DNA of 59,209 nucleotides from Prevotellaceae bacterium (GCA_031271465.1 JAISVR010000041.1:1-59209), one strand, 5' to 3'. Numbered from the stretch's first letter, positions 16,139 through 25,826 are shown. The notes: generated by a model not told the origin, from the sequence alone. Made by a program: numbers and translations.

Positions 16139-17533
16139 TTATTCCTCAGTGCTCTTTGTTTCTTGTTGTGTGTTGCCGATAATTTTTTCAAATAGTGAGA
16201 GGGCTTCGGGGCACATTTCAAAAAACGATTCGGTTGCAGTATTGTTGCGTTTTATAGCCTCGTTTAAAAAATACAGCGATTCGCTTATATTGTTTAATTT
16301 GAAAAATACAACGCTTAGCAGTAGTTGTACATTTTCTGCATTTTCGTTTAGTTCGTAGGCTTTGAGGTAGGCATCGCGCGCTTCTTCCAACCTTTCGAGT
16401 TCGAAAAATACGCTGCCCAGGGCTATCCAAGTATCGGGTTGGTTTTCGTCAATATGCAGTGAGGTTTCGTATGCGTCGATAGCATCGTCAAATTTATCCA
16501 AATTCACATACGCTTCAGCCAAATATACCCATGCTTCACAAAGTTCCGGGTCTATTTTCAAGGCTTTTTTGGAATATTCTATACTTTTTTCGAATGCGTT
16601 GGTTTCGAGGTAACATACAGCAATGCCGGTGTAGGCTTCGATGTTATTTTCGTCGAGTTGCAAGGCTTGCTCGTAGATGGATAGGGCTTTATCGAACTGT
16701 CCTTTTTTCTCGTAACACTCGCCGATGTGTACCAACGCATAGCTTGGATATTCGGTCAGTTCGAGATAAACGGCATAATCTTCGAGTGCTTTGTCAAATT
16801 CTTCCAATTGGAAATAAGTATGTCCGCGCTGTAGCCAGCCAAGTTCGTCTTTTTCATCGATAACGATAACATAATCGTAAGCTTCGATGGCTTTCGGATA
16901 ATTGCCCATGGCGTAGTAAATTTGCCCAAGGTTAAACCATGCTTCGCTCGAATAAGGTTGCAGGTCTAAAATATGATTGAGCATTTGGATGCAGGCGTCG
17001 TATTGCAATGTTTCTTCGTAGCAATAGGCTATTTCAAACAGCAAGTCGATGTTGTTCGGATTGTATTGCAAGCCTGCTTGCAGGTAACGCAGGGCGCGGT
17101 CGTAAGCTTCGGCGCAGATATAGATGTAGGCAATGTCCAGACTGATTTCGTCCAGATTGAATTCATCGTTTTGCATAGCTTTGGCGAAAATAGCATCGGC
17201 ATCGGTAAAGCGGTTGAGCGACACCAGCAAATCGCCTTTGAGTAGCATGGTTTTCAGGTCGTAACTGCGGTCGCTGCTGCGGTCGAGAATTTCCAATGCT
17301 TTGTCTTTTTTCCCCATAGATGAATACAACCGCGCTAATTTCAACTGTAGTAATTCGCTCTGCGGGTGCATTTTAATGCCAAGGTCGAGTGTGCGCGACG
17401 ATTCGGCTGTCATGCCTTCCCACATGTAGTAATCGGCAAGCATTTCCAATTCTTCCACATCAAAATATCCGTTTTGATTAGAAGAAATAAAATCTTCGTA
17501 GCGTTGTAGCAGACTATTGAAGTTCTCGTCCAT
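16139..17533 (-). CDS. Tetratricopeptide-repeat protein
   Basis: The 464-residue protein consists almost entirely of 34-residue TPR units from about residue 30 to 440. Examples are SEAWFNLGQIYYAMGNYPKA, CEAWVYLAEAYVNLDKFDDA and PDTWIALGSVFFELERLEEA. There is no signal peptide or membrane segment, so it is probably a cytoplasmic scaffold. Its partner is unknown. The tail is acidic and threonine-rich. It lies downstream of prfC on the same strand with a 168-base gap. Confidence 0.9.
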   Translation of the reverse strand: MDENFNSLLQRYEDFISSNQNGYFDVEELEMLADYYMWEGMTAESSRTLDLGIKMHPQSELLQLKLARLYSSMGKKDKALEILDRSSDRSYDLKTMLLKGDLLVSLNRFTDADAIFAKAMQNDEFNLDEISLDIAYIYICAEAYDRALRYLQAGLQYNPNNIDLLFEIAYCYEETLQYDACIQMLNHILDLQPYSSEAWFNLGQIYYAMGNYPKAIEAYDYVIVIDEKDELGWLQRGHTYFQLEEFDKALEDYAVYLELTEYPSYALVHIGECYEKKGQFDKALSIYEQALQLDENNIEAYTGIAVCYLETNAFEKSIEYSKKALKIDPELCEAWVYLAEAYVNLDKFDDAIDAYETSLHIDENQPDTWIALGSVFFELERLEEARDAYLKAYELNENAENVQLLLSVVFFKLNNISESLYFLNEAIKRNNTATESFFEMCPEALSLFEKIIGNTQQETKSTEE

Positions 17534-17701
17534 CAGGTATTATTTCGTTAAAATAAACATTGCAAAATTAACTCAATTTGCTCAAATTTCTGCCTTTTGA
17601 GAGGAGAAATTATTAACAGGTAGGAAGCGAACGCTTAATGAAATTAGCAACGAGGTAGCTGATTTTTCATTTTTGGGGAAATTAAAACGGAATTATCCCT
17701 A

Positions 17702-19282
17702 TTAAAATTCCGATGAGAAATGGAAGTTTATTTTGGGGAAATCAGTTTGTGCCATTTGCAGCACATAGCCGCTATCGGCAAGAAAGACATCTCGCCCGTC
17801 TTTGTCCACTGCCATGTATTGGAATTTGCGTTTTTTGAAATTTTCCAGTTCGCTGCGGTCGTCACTTTCAATCCAACATGCTTTGTAGAGTGAAATAGCT
17901 TCCCAACGACAGGTGGCATTGTATTCGTGCTCTAAGCGATATTGGATAACTTCAAATTGCAACTGCCCGACGGTTCCGATTATTTTTCGTCCGTTAAACT
18001 GATTGATAAACAATTGCGCCACCCCTTCGTCCATTAATTGATTAATGCCTTTTTCGAGTTGTTTGGATTTCATCGGGTCGGCATTTTCGATGTATTTAAA
18101 CATTTCGGGCGAGAAACTTGGGATTCCTTTGAAATGCAGATTTTCGCCGCTTGTAAGCGTATCGCCTATTTTAAAAGTACCGCCATTGTCGGGCAAGCCG
18201 ATGATATCGCCGGCATAAGCTTCGTCTACGGTTTCTTTTTTCTGCGCCATAAAAGCCGTCGGGCTTGAAAATTTCATCATTTTGTTGAGGCGGACATGTT
18301 TGTAATTGACATTTCGCTCAAATTTGCCGGAACATATTTTTACAAAGGCAATACAGCTTCTATGGTTCGGGTCCATGTTGGCGTGAATCTTGAAAATAAA
18401 GCCTGAGAATGCGTTTTCGTCGGGTTGAACCACTCGTTCCACCGTTTGCGTAGGGCGTGGAGAAGGCGCTATTTGCACAAAGCAATCCAATAATTCTTTT
18501 ACGCCAAAATTATGCAGGGCTGAGCCAAAAAATACCGGTGCAAGCTTTCCCGCCAAATAAGAAGCCGGGTCAAATTCATCGTACACGCCGTTAATCAATT
18601 CCATATCTTCGCGCAACTGTGTTGCGTCTTGTTCGCCGATGTATTTTTCCAAATCGGGATTATTTATATCGGTAAATTCAATGGATTCGCTGACTGTTTG
18701 CTTGCTGGGGGTATATAAATCTAATTTTTGCTCAAAGATATTATATACGCCTTTCAGGTTTTGTCCTCCATTGACAGGCCAGCTTAACGGACGAACATTT
18801 ATTTTCAGTTCTTCTTCCAATTCGTCCAGCAAATCGAAAGGGTTTTTGCCGTCGCGGTCTAATTTATTGACGAAAATAATCACCGGTGTATTTCTCATAC
18901 GGCATACTTCCATCAATTTACGGGTTTGCGGCTCTACTCCTTTTGCCACATCGACGGCAATAACCACACTATCGACTGCTGTAAGGGTACGATAAGTATC
19001 TTCGGCAAAATCTTGGTGACCGGGTGTATCGAGGATATTTATTTTGTAGTTTTTGTAATCGAAACCCATTACCGAAGTGGCTACGGAAATTCCTCTTTGT
19101 TTCTCTATTTCCATCCAATCGGAAGTGGCGGATTTTTTGATTTTATTCGACTTTACGGCTCCTGCCACATGGATTGCTCCTCCGAAAAGAAGAAGTTTTT
19201 CGGTCAATGTGGTTTTTCCCGCGTCGGGGTGGGCAATAATGGCGAAAGTACGCCGGCGTTGTATTTCGTCGTGTAGGCTCAT
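17702..19282 (-). CDS. prfC: Peptide chain release factor 3 (GTPase)
   Basis: RF3 uses GTP to recycle RF1/RF2 from the ribosome after termination. The 526-residue protein has the translational-GTPase motifs: G1 AHPDAGKTT near residues 17-25, the effector region [13 protein letters not shown]3 DTPGH, and G4 NKLD. The C-terminal two-thirds fit the RF3 domains II and III. There is a TACCTTTG -7 box 24 bases upstream. Confidence 0.96.
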   Translation of the reverse strand: MSLHDEIQRRRTFAIIAHPDAGKTTLTEKLLLFGGAIHVAGAVKSNKIKKSATSDWMEIEKQRGISVATSVMGFDYKNYKINILDTPGHQDFAEDTYRTLTAVDSVVIAVDVAKGVEPQTRKLMEVCRMRNTPVIIFVNKLDRDGKNPFDLLDELEEELKINVRPLSWPVNGGQNLKGVYNIFEQKLDLYTPSKQTVSESIEFTDINNPDLEKYIGEQDATQLREDMELINGVYDEFDPASYLAGKLAPVFFGSALHNFGVKELLDCFVQIAPSPRPTQTVERVVQPDENAFSGFIFKIHANMDPNHRSCIAFVKICSGKFERNVNYKHVRLNKMMKFSSPTAFMAQKKETVDEAYAGDIIGLPDNGGTFKIGDTLTSGENLHFKGIPSFSPEMFKYIENADPMKSKQLEKGINQLMDEGVAQLFINQFNGRKIIGTVGQLQFEVIQYRLEHEYNATCRWEAISLYKACWIESDDRSELENFKKRKFQYMAVDKDGRDVFLADSGYVLQMAQTDFPKINFHFSSEF

Positions 19283-19305
19283 TGTTGGTATTTTTTTACG
19301 GCGCG

Positions 19306-19313
19306 CAAAGGTA
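19306..19313 (-). promoter_or_regulatory. prfC -7 element
   Basis: TACCTTTG on the minus strand, 24 bases upstream of the prfC ATG. Confidence 0.6.
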
Positions 19314-19419
19314 ATGTTTTTTCAGCAATCTTTTAAATCAATTTTTCTTGTTGTCAATTTCTTTCGCGATTATCTCTTTCAGGCTTATTTGTCATTATTA
19401 TTTCTTTTCGGTTATGACT

Positions 19420-19510
19420 GTTGGTTGCGAGGAACGGAGCAATCCGGAAAAACATAACGAGATTGCTTCGTTCCTCGTAATTAGCAATCACGACCAACGG
19501 AAGTAATGAC
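19420..19510. repeat. Dispersed repeat, family A, hairpin form
   Basis: CGAGGAACGGAGCAAT (19428-19443) pairs with ATTGCTTCGTTCCTCG (19462-19477), with one wobble. The flanks GTTGGTTG and CGACCAACGG extend the inverted repeat. It lies downstream of the lipid kinase gene and could also act as its terminator. No transposase is present. Confidence 0.85.
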
Positions 19511-19573
19511 GGATAGTGTTTGCTTTGCAAGTCTAAATGGGATAATTCCAGATTCTTTTGAAGATTTGATTTT

Positions 19574-20545
19574 CTACAGCTCCATGGCTGCCAAAATCTT
19601 TGCGGTGATTTTTCGCAAGTTGGGAATGGATGGGCGAATATTTTTGTAGCGTTTTGGAATGAGTAGTCGGATGGCGCTATCCACTACTTCGACTTTGGCA
19701 GGATAGGTCATTTCGAGTGTTTCGCCATCGCAGTGAAAACAGGGCGACGATACGGACAAAATTTCTGCCCGCCGCATCTTAATCGTTTCCACATAAGGCA
19801 TTTTGTCGATAAATCCGCCGAGCAGGGCGGTTGCCATCAACGGTGCCAGCATAGACGGGAAAGGATGAATAAGAGTTGCGTGCAGCAATCCGTCCGAAAG
19901 GTCGGCTTCGGGTGCGATGTAGGCATTGTTGCCGTATTGATTGGCATTGGCAAATGTTACCAGGAAATATTTTCCCTTGTGCAGTTTTCCATCGATGGTA
20001 AATTCGGCTTCTACGGGGGTGTTGTTGCGCAGTTTTTCAACAATTTTTTGTACATAGCGTTTTCCGCCGCGCTGCTTGCCTCCTCGATTGAATGCTGCAG
20101 CAATGTCGGCGTCGAATCCGAAACCACAGGTGCAAAAAAAATAGCGGTTATTTACCTTCCCGGCGTCTATGGTTTGGTCGTCGGAATGAAGCAGGTAACC
20201 CGTTTGACTTCTTTTTCGTTCGGGCACTTTTATCATGCGCGCCAAGCCGTTGCCCGAGCCGCGCGGAATAATTGCCACGGGTGTATTGGTATGTACAAGC
20301 GATGAGGCTATTTCGTTGAAAGTGCCGTCGCCACCTACCGAAACGATGGTATATCCTCCGGTTTGGACGATGTCTTTCGTTTTGTTGGAAGCCTGTCCGC
20401 TGTACTGCAATTCGAAGCATTGGGCAGGTAGTTGGGCGGAGTGTATCTCATTTATCAAATTGAGAGAGTACTGCTTGTTACGCGATTTGCCGGCAATGGG
20501 ATTGACTAAAAAATAAAAGTTCCGTTTCTTCTTTTTAGACATCAT
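19574..20545 (-). CDS. Diacylglycerol kinase family lipid kinase (YegS/DagK type)
   Basis: The protein phosphorylates a lipid (diacylglycerol or a sphingoid/ceramide-like lipid) using ATP. The catalytic-domain motifs are NPIAGKSRNK at the N-terminus, VSVGGDGTFNEIA (ATP-binding), and PRGSGNGLAR. The C-terminal domain contains the usual LSDGLLHATLI stretch. I chose the ATG at 20545 (323 residues) because the family begins just before the first beta strand. Sphingolipids are common in this order, so a sphingoid substrate is possible but unproven. Confidence 0.9.
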   Translation of the reverse strand: MMSKKKKRNFYFLVNPIAGKSRNKQYSLNLINEIHSAQLPAQCFELQYSGQASNKTKDIVQTGGYTIVSVGGDGTFNEIASSLVHTNTPVAIIPRGSGNGLARMIKVPERKRSQTGYLLHSDDQTIDAGKVNNRYFFCTCGFGFDADIAAAFNRGGKQRGGKRYVQKIVEKLRNNTPVEAEFTIDGKLHKGKYFLVTFANANQYGNNAYIAPEADLSDGLLHATLIHPFPSMLAPLMATALLGGFIDKMPYVETIKMRRAEILSVSSPCFHCDGETLEMTYPAKVEVVDSAIRLLIPKRYKNIRPSIPNLRKITAKILAAMEL

Positions 20546-21032
20546 CGTTGTTTTTTCAAAAAAATACAACGCAAAAATATATTTTTTTCCTTATACAACA
20601 AAAAAACTATCGTTTTCATTTGTCGAAGATCGATATGGGGGTGATTATGCGATTAGTGGATCAAGCCCGCAATGAGAGACACGCTTACTAAAGAGATAAT
20701 TCCGAAAAGCTATGCCAAGCATGTAAGAAAAATGTATTTTTTTAATATTTATTAATAAATCGAGTTTGTCGGAGGAAGGATATAGGATAGATACAGGATA
20801 GATAGAGGATAGAGATGGTTTTTATGTGTTTTTTTAATTCTGAAATTAATATAATTTAACTATTTTGGAGTGTTTGTTTGTGTTTTTAGAAAGATTAAAG
20901 TAGAATTTTTAGGCGAGGGGAAATTTCATAAAAAATCATGTTTAAAAACATGTTTGTTATTTTAATAAATACGCATTTGGATTTTTTATCTATCTTCGCA
21001 AGCATTATGTCAAATTTTAAAAAACTAATACT
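20546..21032. other. AT-rich gap ahead of the lipoprotein gene
   Basis: No gene is seen. At about 20,640-20,690 there is a degenerate GTGGATCAAGCCCGCAATGAG segment related to the repeat at 24180-24261. At 20,770-20,815 there are short ATAGATA repeats. A -7-like box TATCTTCG lies at 20991-20998, 34 bases before the next ATG. Confidence 0.55.
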
Positions 21033-21965
21033 ATGAAAATAGGGAATTTAATTTTATCAGCATTCATACTATCTATTCTTGTTCTTGGTGTAAACTCGTG
21101 TAAAGGTGATGAAAGCGACCCTAAGCCCGCTATCACCTATCTTTTGGCAAGTAAAAGCGGCGATGTTATTATTGGAGAGGAAATTACGCTTACGGCAAGT
21201 TCGCAGGGCAGCGATTTTCAGTGGTCGTGCAGCGGCGGCTCTATTGCTGGCGAGGGTAAAAGCGTGAAATGGACTGCTCCAAACAAGGTTGGGACATATA
21301 CCGTGAGCGTGAGTAATGGAGACGGTAGCACTCAAACGAAAGAACTGAATGTGGCAGGCAGTTATTTTTTTCTTTTTGATAAATCGTCTTCGGTTTGGGG
21401 AAGGAACAGCAGTATAACAAAAGTTACTCTTTCGAATGGAAAAGCTGTTGTTTCGGCTGTCGGGACAGATGCTGCCGCGTTTTATTACAAAGAGTTGTCG
21501 CAACCGGAAATACCATTTTCGTACAAAACAAAAGTAGCGGTTAATGCCTTAGATTACATGAATTTCGGTACCGGAGGTGCTCTGTTTAATTTTGATTTTG
21601 TTGTACCGGAAACTATTTCGGGCGAATGTTTGACGCGTATTGCTTTTGCCGTAAATCCCGGAGCAAGAACTTGGCGGGTTTTAACTTACACCAGTGATGA
21701 AACAGGAGCATTACCCGCTACTGTGATAGAAAGACAGACAGCGGATATTTTTACCGAAAACGACCAATATCACACTATCGGTGTGGCAATTACAGCGGAG
21801 AAAATGTTTATAGTTAATGTTGATGGCACGGAGTTATACAGATATGATTTATCTACCTACGAGAGCACATTTAAACTCAATTATGCAGTTTATCAAGTTA
21901 GTTCGGGTTTATCGTTGCTGATTGACGATTTTTATCTCACTACAGACGGAACTATTCTTAAATAA
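21033..21965 (+). CDS. Secreted lipoprotein with an Ig/PKD-like domain
   Basis: The 310-residue protein has a lipoprotein signal peptide ending GVNSC at about residue 23. Residues 45-110 look like a PKD/Ig-like beta domain (GEEITLTASSQ, WSCSGGSIAGEGKSVKWTAP, GTYTVSVSNGDG). The rest looks beta-rich, similar in pattern to a concanavalin-like fold. I do not recognise a catalytic motif. It is probably surface-exposed or periplasmic. It stands alone, between repeat-filled gaps. Confidence 0.75.
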   Translation: MKIGNLILSAFILSILVLGVNSCKGDESDPKPAITYLLASKSGDVIIGEEITLTASSQGSDFQWSCSGGSIAGEGKSVKWTAPNKVGTYTVSVSNGDGSTQTKELNVAGSYFFLFDKSSSVWGRNSSITKVTLSNGKAVVSAVGTDAAAFYYKELSQPEIPFSYKTKVAVNALDYMNFGTGGALFNFDFVVPETISGECLTRIAFAVNPGARTWRVLTYTSDETGALPATVIERQTADIFTENDQYHTIGVAITAEKMFIVNVDGTELYRYDLSTYESTFKLNYAVYQVSSGLSLLIDDFYLTTDGTILK

Positions 21966-21978
21966 TTTATTCTCCGTT

Positions 21979-22102
21979 CTGTCGAATTTGCAATTCGACA
22001 GGCAAGAATATTAGCATTTATAATGCGATAACCAAAATACCACTTTATATTTTCGCATTACAAATGCTCATACTCACGACTTCCGAATTACAAATTCGGA
22101 AG
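21979..22102. repeat. REP/MITE-like element of nested inverted repeats
   Basis: It has three parts. A perfect 10-bp hairpin around CTGTCGAATT (21979-22001) comes first. Next, AGCATTTATAATGCG (22013-22027) pairs with 22054-22068 with one mismatch. A perfect 10-bp hairpin around CTTCCGAATT (22080-22102) follows. The outer hairpins are related to each other, so the unit looks like two REP sequences around a third inverted repeat. It lies just after the lipoprotein stop. Confidence 0.8.
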
Positions 22103-22119
22103 GACGAGGCGAGGGGAAA

Positions 22120-22217
22120 CAATATAATTAATTGGGAAGCAATATAATTGTTTGGGGAGCCGCCCCAAAGTTTGGGGGAACAATATAATTAATTGGGGAA
22201 CAATATATTTGTTTGGG
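22120..22217 (+). repeat. Four degenerate copies of a CAATATAATTAATTGGG unit
   Basis: Copies start at 22120, 22140, 22181 and 22201 and vary between AATTAATTGGG and AATTGTTTGGGG. Between the second and third is a GGGGAGCCGCCCC-type hairpin with AAAGTTTGGGG. No gene is present in 21966-22343. Confidence 0.75.
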
Positions 22218-22343
22218 AGAATGCCCCGGCAAATCTGTCAATTAGATAAATAATAGTGAGCCTTGCAGAAAACCGGCATAAAAAGTCCCATCAGTTTTTC
22301 CTTCAATGAAAAATCCTTAAATAGGGAACAGGCATTATTGGTA

Positions 22344-22916
22344 TCAATTCGCTTTTTGTGCAGCAAATTTTTCGTTCCACACGAGCCAAATAAGGAAAAT
22401 CATACCGTAGAAAGCGTACTTAAATACCCATTCGTGCCAAAACACAAACTGTTCGGGGTGGTTTGCTACAATCATGGCAATAGCGGCAATGCGTATAATA
22501 TTGAAGCTGTATATCAACAGTAAACCCATGGGGATATACCATGTTTTGTGCAGCCATTTGCCTTTGCTTAGCAGCATGATGCACAAAAAAATAAACGATT
22601 GTTTGATAGCCGTGCATCCCCATACCACGGTTACAGCATGGTGATTGGCAAAACAAATTTCGTTGGCGTTCCGGGCAATGGTTTCGTAACCGAAAAACTG
22701 TACAATATCACGCGCCACGCCTGCAATGTGCAATACCATTGCCCCGAAAGGCGCGTAAATATCGTATCGCCCGAAAAGCAATACCTGAGGTAGATTTTCA
22801 TTGCCATGTATGCAGAGTTTCCACAAAAGGTCGGCAGCAAAAAGCCCGATGAGAAAAAAAATAACGCCGTGAACTGCCTCCAAGCTTCGCCATATTTTTT
22901 TGAGTTCTTCTACCAT
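22344..22916 (-). CDS. Exosortase/archaeosortase family protein
   Basis: This is a polytopic membrane cysteine protease/transpeptidase of the exosortase type. It has 190 residues with about six membrane helices. The expected catalytic triad is visible: Cys101 (VVWGCTAIKQ), Arg142 (YSFNIIRIAAIAM) and His161 (FWHEWVFKY). Members of the family process C-terminal sorting tags or act in surface polymer pathways. No tagged substrate or polysaccharide cluster is in the window. It starts 12 bases after tsaD ends, so it is likely co-transcribed with tsaD. Confidence 0.82.
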   Translation of the reverse strand: MVEELKKIWRSLEAVHGVIFFLIGLFAADLLWKLCIHGNENLPQVLLFGRYDIYAPFGAMVLHIAGVARDIVQFFGYETIARNANEICFANHHAVTVVWGCTAIKQSFIFLCIMLLSKGKWLHKTWYIPMGLLLIYSFNIIRIAAIAMIVANHPEQFVFWHEWVFKYAFYGMIFLIWLVWNEKFAAQKAN

Positions 22917-22928
22917 ACTATTGTTTAT

Positions 22929-23969
22929 TTAAATTTCTACGCGGGCAAAAGGTGGAGCCGAAAGTGTACAAAAATCATTTTGCACAAACTTAAACCAGCC
23001 TGCTACGGTAATCATCGCGGCATTGTCCATCGTGTAAGCAAGTTTTGGGATAAATGCCCGTTTGCCCGATTGCTCTGCATAAGCAGTGAAAGCCTTACGC
23101 AATCCGGAATTTGCAGATACGCCACCTGCAAGCGCAATGTCTTTTACCTTAAAATAGTCGGCAGCTTTTCGGAACTTATCCATCAAAATTTCTACAATGG
23201 TTTGCTGCAATGAAGCGCAGAGATCGGCTCGGCGTTCTTCGGCAAAGGCAGGATTGAGTTTTAACTCATCGCGCAGCAAATAGAGGAATGAAGTTTTTAA
23301 TCCGCTGAAACTGTAATCGTAGCCTTCGATGCGCGGTTTGCTCAACCGGAATGCATCGGCATTTCCTTCGTTTGCCAAACGGTCGATATGCGGACCACCC
23401 GGATAGGGCAGTCCCATTACTTTGGCGCATTTATCAAAAGCTTCGCCTGCGGCATCGTCGATGGTTTGCCCCACGATTTCCATATCGTTGGGAGTGCGAA
23501 CGAGTACGATTTGCGAATTTCCCCCCGATACGAGTAAACACAGAAAAGGAAATTCGGGATGTTGAACGGAATCATCATTGTCGATAAAATTAGCCAAGAT
23601 ATGTGCCTGCAAATGGTTTACATCGATGAGCGGCAATCCAAGTGCCTGAGCAAAACCTTTGGCAAACGAAGTACCCACGAGCAGCGACCCCATTAATCCC
23701 GGTCCGCGGGTAAAAGCTACGGCAGCAAGCTGTTTTTTGTCGATCCCAGCCTGTTTTAATGCTTGATGCACCACGGGAATGATGTTTTGTTGATGCGCTC
23801 GAGATGCCAGTTCGGGTACTACGCCGCCGTATTGCTCGTGTACTTTTTGGGAAGCTACCACATTGGATAACAGATGGGTTTCACAACATATTGCCGCCGA
23901 AGTATCGTCGCACGAAGACTCGATGCCAAGTATGTAAACCGGGTTGGAAACCGATGTTGATATATCCAT
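22929..23969 (-). CDS. tsaD: tRNA N6-adenosine threonylcarbamoyltransferase
   Basis: TsaD transfers threonylcarbamoyl to A37 of ANN-decoding tRNAs. The 346-residue protein has the ASKHA nucleotide-binding motifs: ILGIESSCDDTSAA at the N-terminus, the metal-binding NHLQAH segment, LLVSGGNSQIV, TIDDAAGEAFDKCAK, and GGVSANSGLR. A TATCTTTG -7 box (minus strand) lies 36 bases upstream. The exosortase gene follows directly. Confidence 0.97.
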   Translation of the reverse strand: MDISTSVSNPVYILGIESSCDDTSAAICCETHLLSNVVASQKVHEQYGGVVPELASRAHQQNIIPVVHQALKQAGIDKKQLAAVAFTRGPGLMGSLLVGTSFAKGFAQALGLPLIDVNHLQAHILANFIDNDDSVQHPEFPFLCLLVSGGNSQIVLVRTPNDMEIVGQTIDDAAGEAFDKCAKVMGLPYPGGPHIDRLANEGNADAFRLSKPRIEGYDYSFSGLKTSFLYLLRDELKLNPAFAEERRADLCASLQQTIVEILMDKFRKAADYFKVKDIALAGGVSANSGLRKAFTAYAEQSGKRAFIPKLAYTMDNAAMITVAGWFKFVQNDFCTLSAPPFARVEI

Positions 23970-24004
23970 AAAAAGCTATTTTTTTGAGTACCGATATTTT
24001 CCTG

Positions 24005-24012
24005 CAAAGATA
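24005..24012 (-). promoter_or_regulatory. tsaD -7 element
   Basis: TATCTTTG on the minus strand, 36 bases upstream of the tsaD ATG. Confidence 0.6.
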
Positions 24013-24179
24013 AATCTTTTTCAGTTATCTTATTCATACAGAAAATATTTGCCGGTTTTTCTATGCCGGTTGTAAGCTTGTTTCAGTCTTCATCTTTGGA
24101 TAAAATGTTGTACTTTTGTGGCGTAAAAAGAAAAACCAATGCTCGGTAATTATAAAAACAGAACAAAATTATAACGAAT

Positions 24180-24261
24180 CGTCATTGCGGATTAAATCCG
24201 CAATCGCAAAATAACGAAACAGATTGGTCTTCTGCGATTGCGGGTCAAGCCCGCAATGACG
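24180..24261. repeat. MITE-like inverted-repeat element, 82 bp
   Basis: The outer arms CGTCATTGCGG (24180-24190) and CCGCAATGACG (24251-24261) are perfect inverted repeats. Each half has an inner palindrome of the TGCGG...CCGCA type. A degenerate relative is near 20,650 and a weaker one near 26,825-26,865. There is no coding content. Confidence 0.85.
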
Positions 24262-24272
24262 GAAGGATAATT

Positions 24273-24437
24273 GTGCAGGACAGGCTTTTTGAAAGCGATT
24301 TTGACAGGGATTTTAAAGCAGACTTAATGTTGAGAAGTAGTGAAAATCCGGATAGACCTCTTTATGAATATTCTATCCAAAAAACAATCAACTTATTTAG
24401 AAACATTCCATATCAAGAATGGAAAACTAGTAAATAG
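24273..24437 (+). CDS. Possible small ORF or gene remnant
   Basis: A GTG-started frame of 54 codons encodes a charged, protein-like sequence (RLFESDFDRDFKADLMLRS near the N-terminus, QKTINLFRNIPYQEWKTSK at the end). It lies between the MITE-like element and the duplicated argF' start. I do not recognise it. It could be the tail of a disrupted gene. Confidence 0.3.
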   Translation: MQDRLFESDFDRDFKADLMLRSSENPDRPLYEYSIQKTINLFRNIPYQEWKTSK

Positions 24438-24446
24438 TAAATCGAA

Positions 24447-24503
24447 ATGAAAACCTACACCAATGTAAAAGACCTCGGCAATCTGCAAGAGGTAATATTA
24501 TAA
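24447..24503 (+). pseudogene. Duplicated 5' fragment of argF'
   Basis: Bases 24447-24492 match the first 46 bases of argF' (25827-25872) with a single silent difference (AAT for AAC). The match begins exactly at the ATG. After GAG the frame continues for only three codons to a TAA. The fragment and the real start flank the DUF4143 ATPase gene, so the ATPase segment (about 1.38 kb) appears to have been inserted at the start of argF' with duplication of the target. Upstream flanks of the two copies differ. Confidence 0.9.
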
Positions 24504-24555
24504 ATAAACAAATTTAATTTTCGACAAAATATTTACCCATACGAAAATAATTTGC

Positions 24556-24563
24556 TATTTTTG
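24556..24563 (+). promoter_or_regulatory. -7 element of the DUF4143 ATPase gene
   Basis: TATTTTTG lies 27 bases before the ATPase ATG. A TTTTCGACAAAAT motif at about 24518-24530 lies just upstream and recurs in the island at 41821-41908 and 47215-47264. Confidence 0.55.
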
Positions 24564-24590
24564 CAAAACATTTAACGATAATAGAATAAT

Positions 24591-25799
24591 ATGCAAAACC
24601 CCGTATTGACACGAGAAAACTACTTGCAACGCCTCGCGGTGTGGATAGATAAGCCTGTAATTAAGGTAATTATCGGACAGCGGCGTGTGGGAAAAAGTAT
24701 GTTTATGTTTCAAGTTATGGAACATATCCGCAGTGTCAATCCGGAAGCAAACTGTATCTATATAAATACGGAAAACGAAGAATTTCAGCATATTAGAACT
24801 TATGAAGACTTGCAAAAAGAGATAAATGCAAGCCTAAAAAAAGCAGTAAAAAATTATCTTTTTATTGACGAAATTCAGGATGTTGCCGAATTTGAGCGAG
24901 CTTTGCGTAGTTATCTATCTAAAAATCAATGCGATATTTATATCACGGGAAGCAACTCTCAATTAATGTCGGGCGAGTTGGCTACTTTTTTGAGCGGGCG
25001 TTATGTGGAGTTTAAAATCCATCCGCTGTCGTTTACGGAATTTTGTCTGTTTCACAATTTGCCCAACAATAATGACACTTTGCTGAAATATTTTCGTTAC
25101 GGTGGAATGCCTTTTTTGCGCCATTTACCATTGGAGGATTTGACGGTAAATGAATACCTGCAAAACATTTACAGCACCATTCTTTTGCGCGATATTGCCG
25201 AGCGGCACGATGTGCGTAATATTCACTTGCTCAAATCATTAGCCCGTTTTATTGCCGACAGCGAAGGAACGCCGTTTTCGTCGCTCAGCATCAGCAATTA
25301 TTTTAAGTCAATCAATTTGCAGATAGCACCCAAAACTATTTTGGATTATGCCGGTTATTTGCTCAATTCTATGATTATCAATCAAGTAGAGCGATATAAT
25401 TTAGTTGGGAAAAAGGTTTTGACTTCGGGCGGAAAAATGTATTTTGAAGATTTTGGTTTGCGCAATGCCATTGTGGGCAGTTTCAAATTGACCGACATCC
25501 AAAAAGTGCTCGAAAATGCTGTGTATATGCAACTTGTGCGGAATAACTACAAGGTTTTTGTGGGACAAATGCGCGATAAGGAAATTGATTTTATTGCCGA
25601 GCGCGGTAGCGAAAAATGCTACATTCAAGTTGCCTATAAACTGCAATTAGACAAAACTATCGACCGGGAATTTGGTAATTTATTGAGTATCAAAGATAAT
25701 TTCCCCAAAATAGTAGTAACAATGGACGAACTCGCAGGAGTTGATTATCAAGGAATTAAGCATATCCATATTCTTGATTTTTTGCAGGGAAACAATTAA
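24591..25799 (+). CDS. AAA ATPase with DUF4143 C-terminal domain
   Basis: The 402-residue protein has an AAA_14 ATPase domain: Walker A GQRRVGKS (residues 29-36), Walker B YLFIDEIQD (89-97), and the sensor ITGSNSQLMSGELATFLSGR. A DUF4143 domain (about 195-330) and a nuclease-like end (GQMRDKEIDFIAERGSEKCYIQVAY, shown here in part) follow. The D-E-x-Q/K pattern there recalls a PD-(D/E)xK fold. The role of this abundant, scattered family is unknown. Identical argF' sequence on both sides marks it as an inserted gene. Confidence 0.9.
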   Translation: MQNPVLTRENYLQRLAVWIDKPVIKVIIGQRRVGKSMFMFQVMEHIRSVNPEANCIYINTENEEFQHIRTYEDLQKEINASLKKAVKNYLFIDEIQDVAEFERALRSYLSKNQCDIYITGSNSQLMSGELATFLSGRYVEFKIHPLSFTEFCLFHNLPNNNDTLLKYFRYGGMPFLRHLPLEDLTVNEYLQNIYSTILLRDIAERHDVRNIHLLKSLARFIADSEGTPFSSLSISNYFKSINLQIAPKTILDYAGYLLNSMIINQVERYNLVGKKVLTSGGKMYFEDFGLRNAIVGSFKLTDIQKVLENAVYMQLVRNNYKVFVGQMRDKEIDFIAERGSEKCYIQVAYKLQLDKTIDREFGNLLSIKDNFPKIVVTMDELAGVDYQGIKHIHILDFLQGNN

Positions 25800-25826
25800 T
25801 TCATAAATCAGTAATAAATAAATATT

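Noticed and set aside
24180-24261. Insertion sequence
   Set aside because: At 82 bp with no transposase it can only be a non-autonomous repeat.
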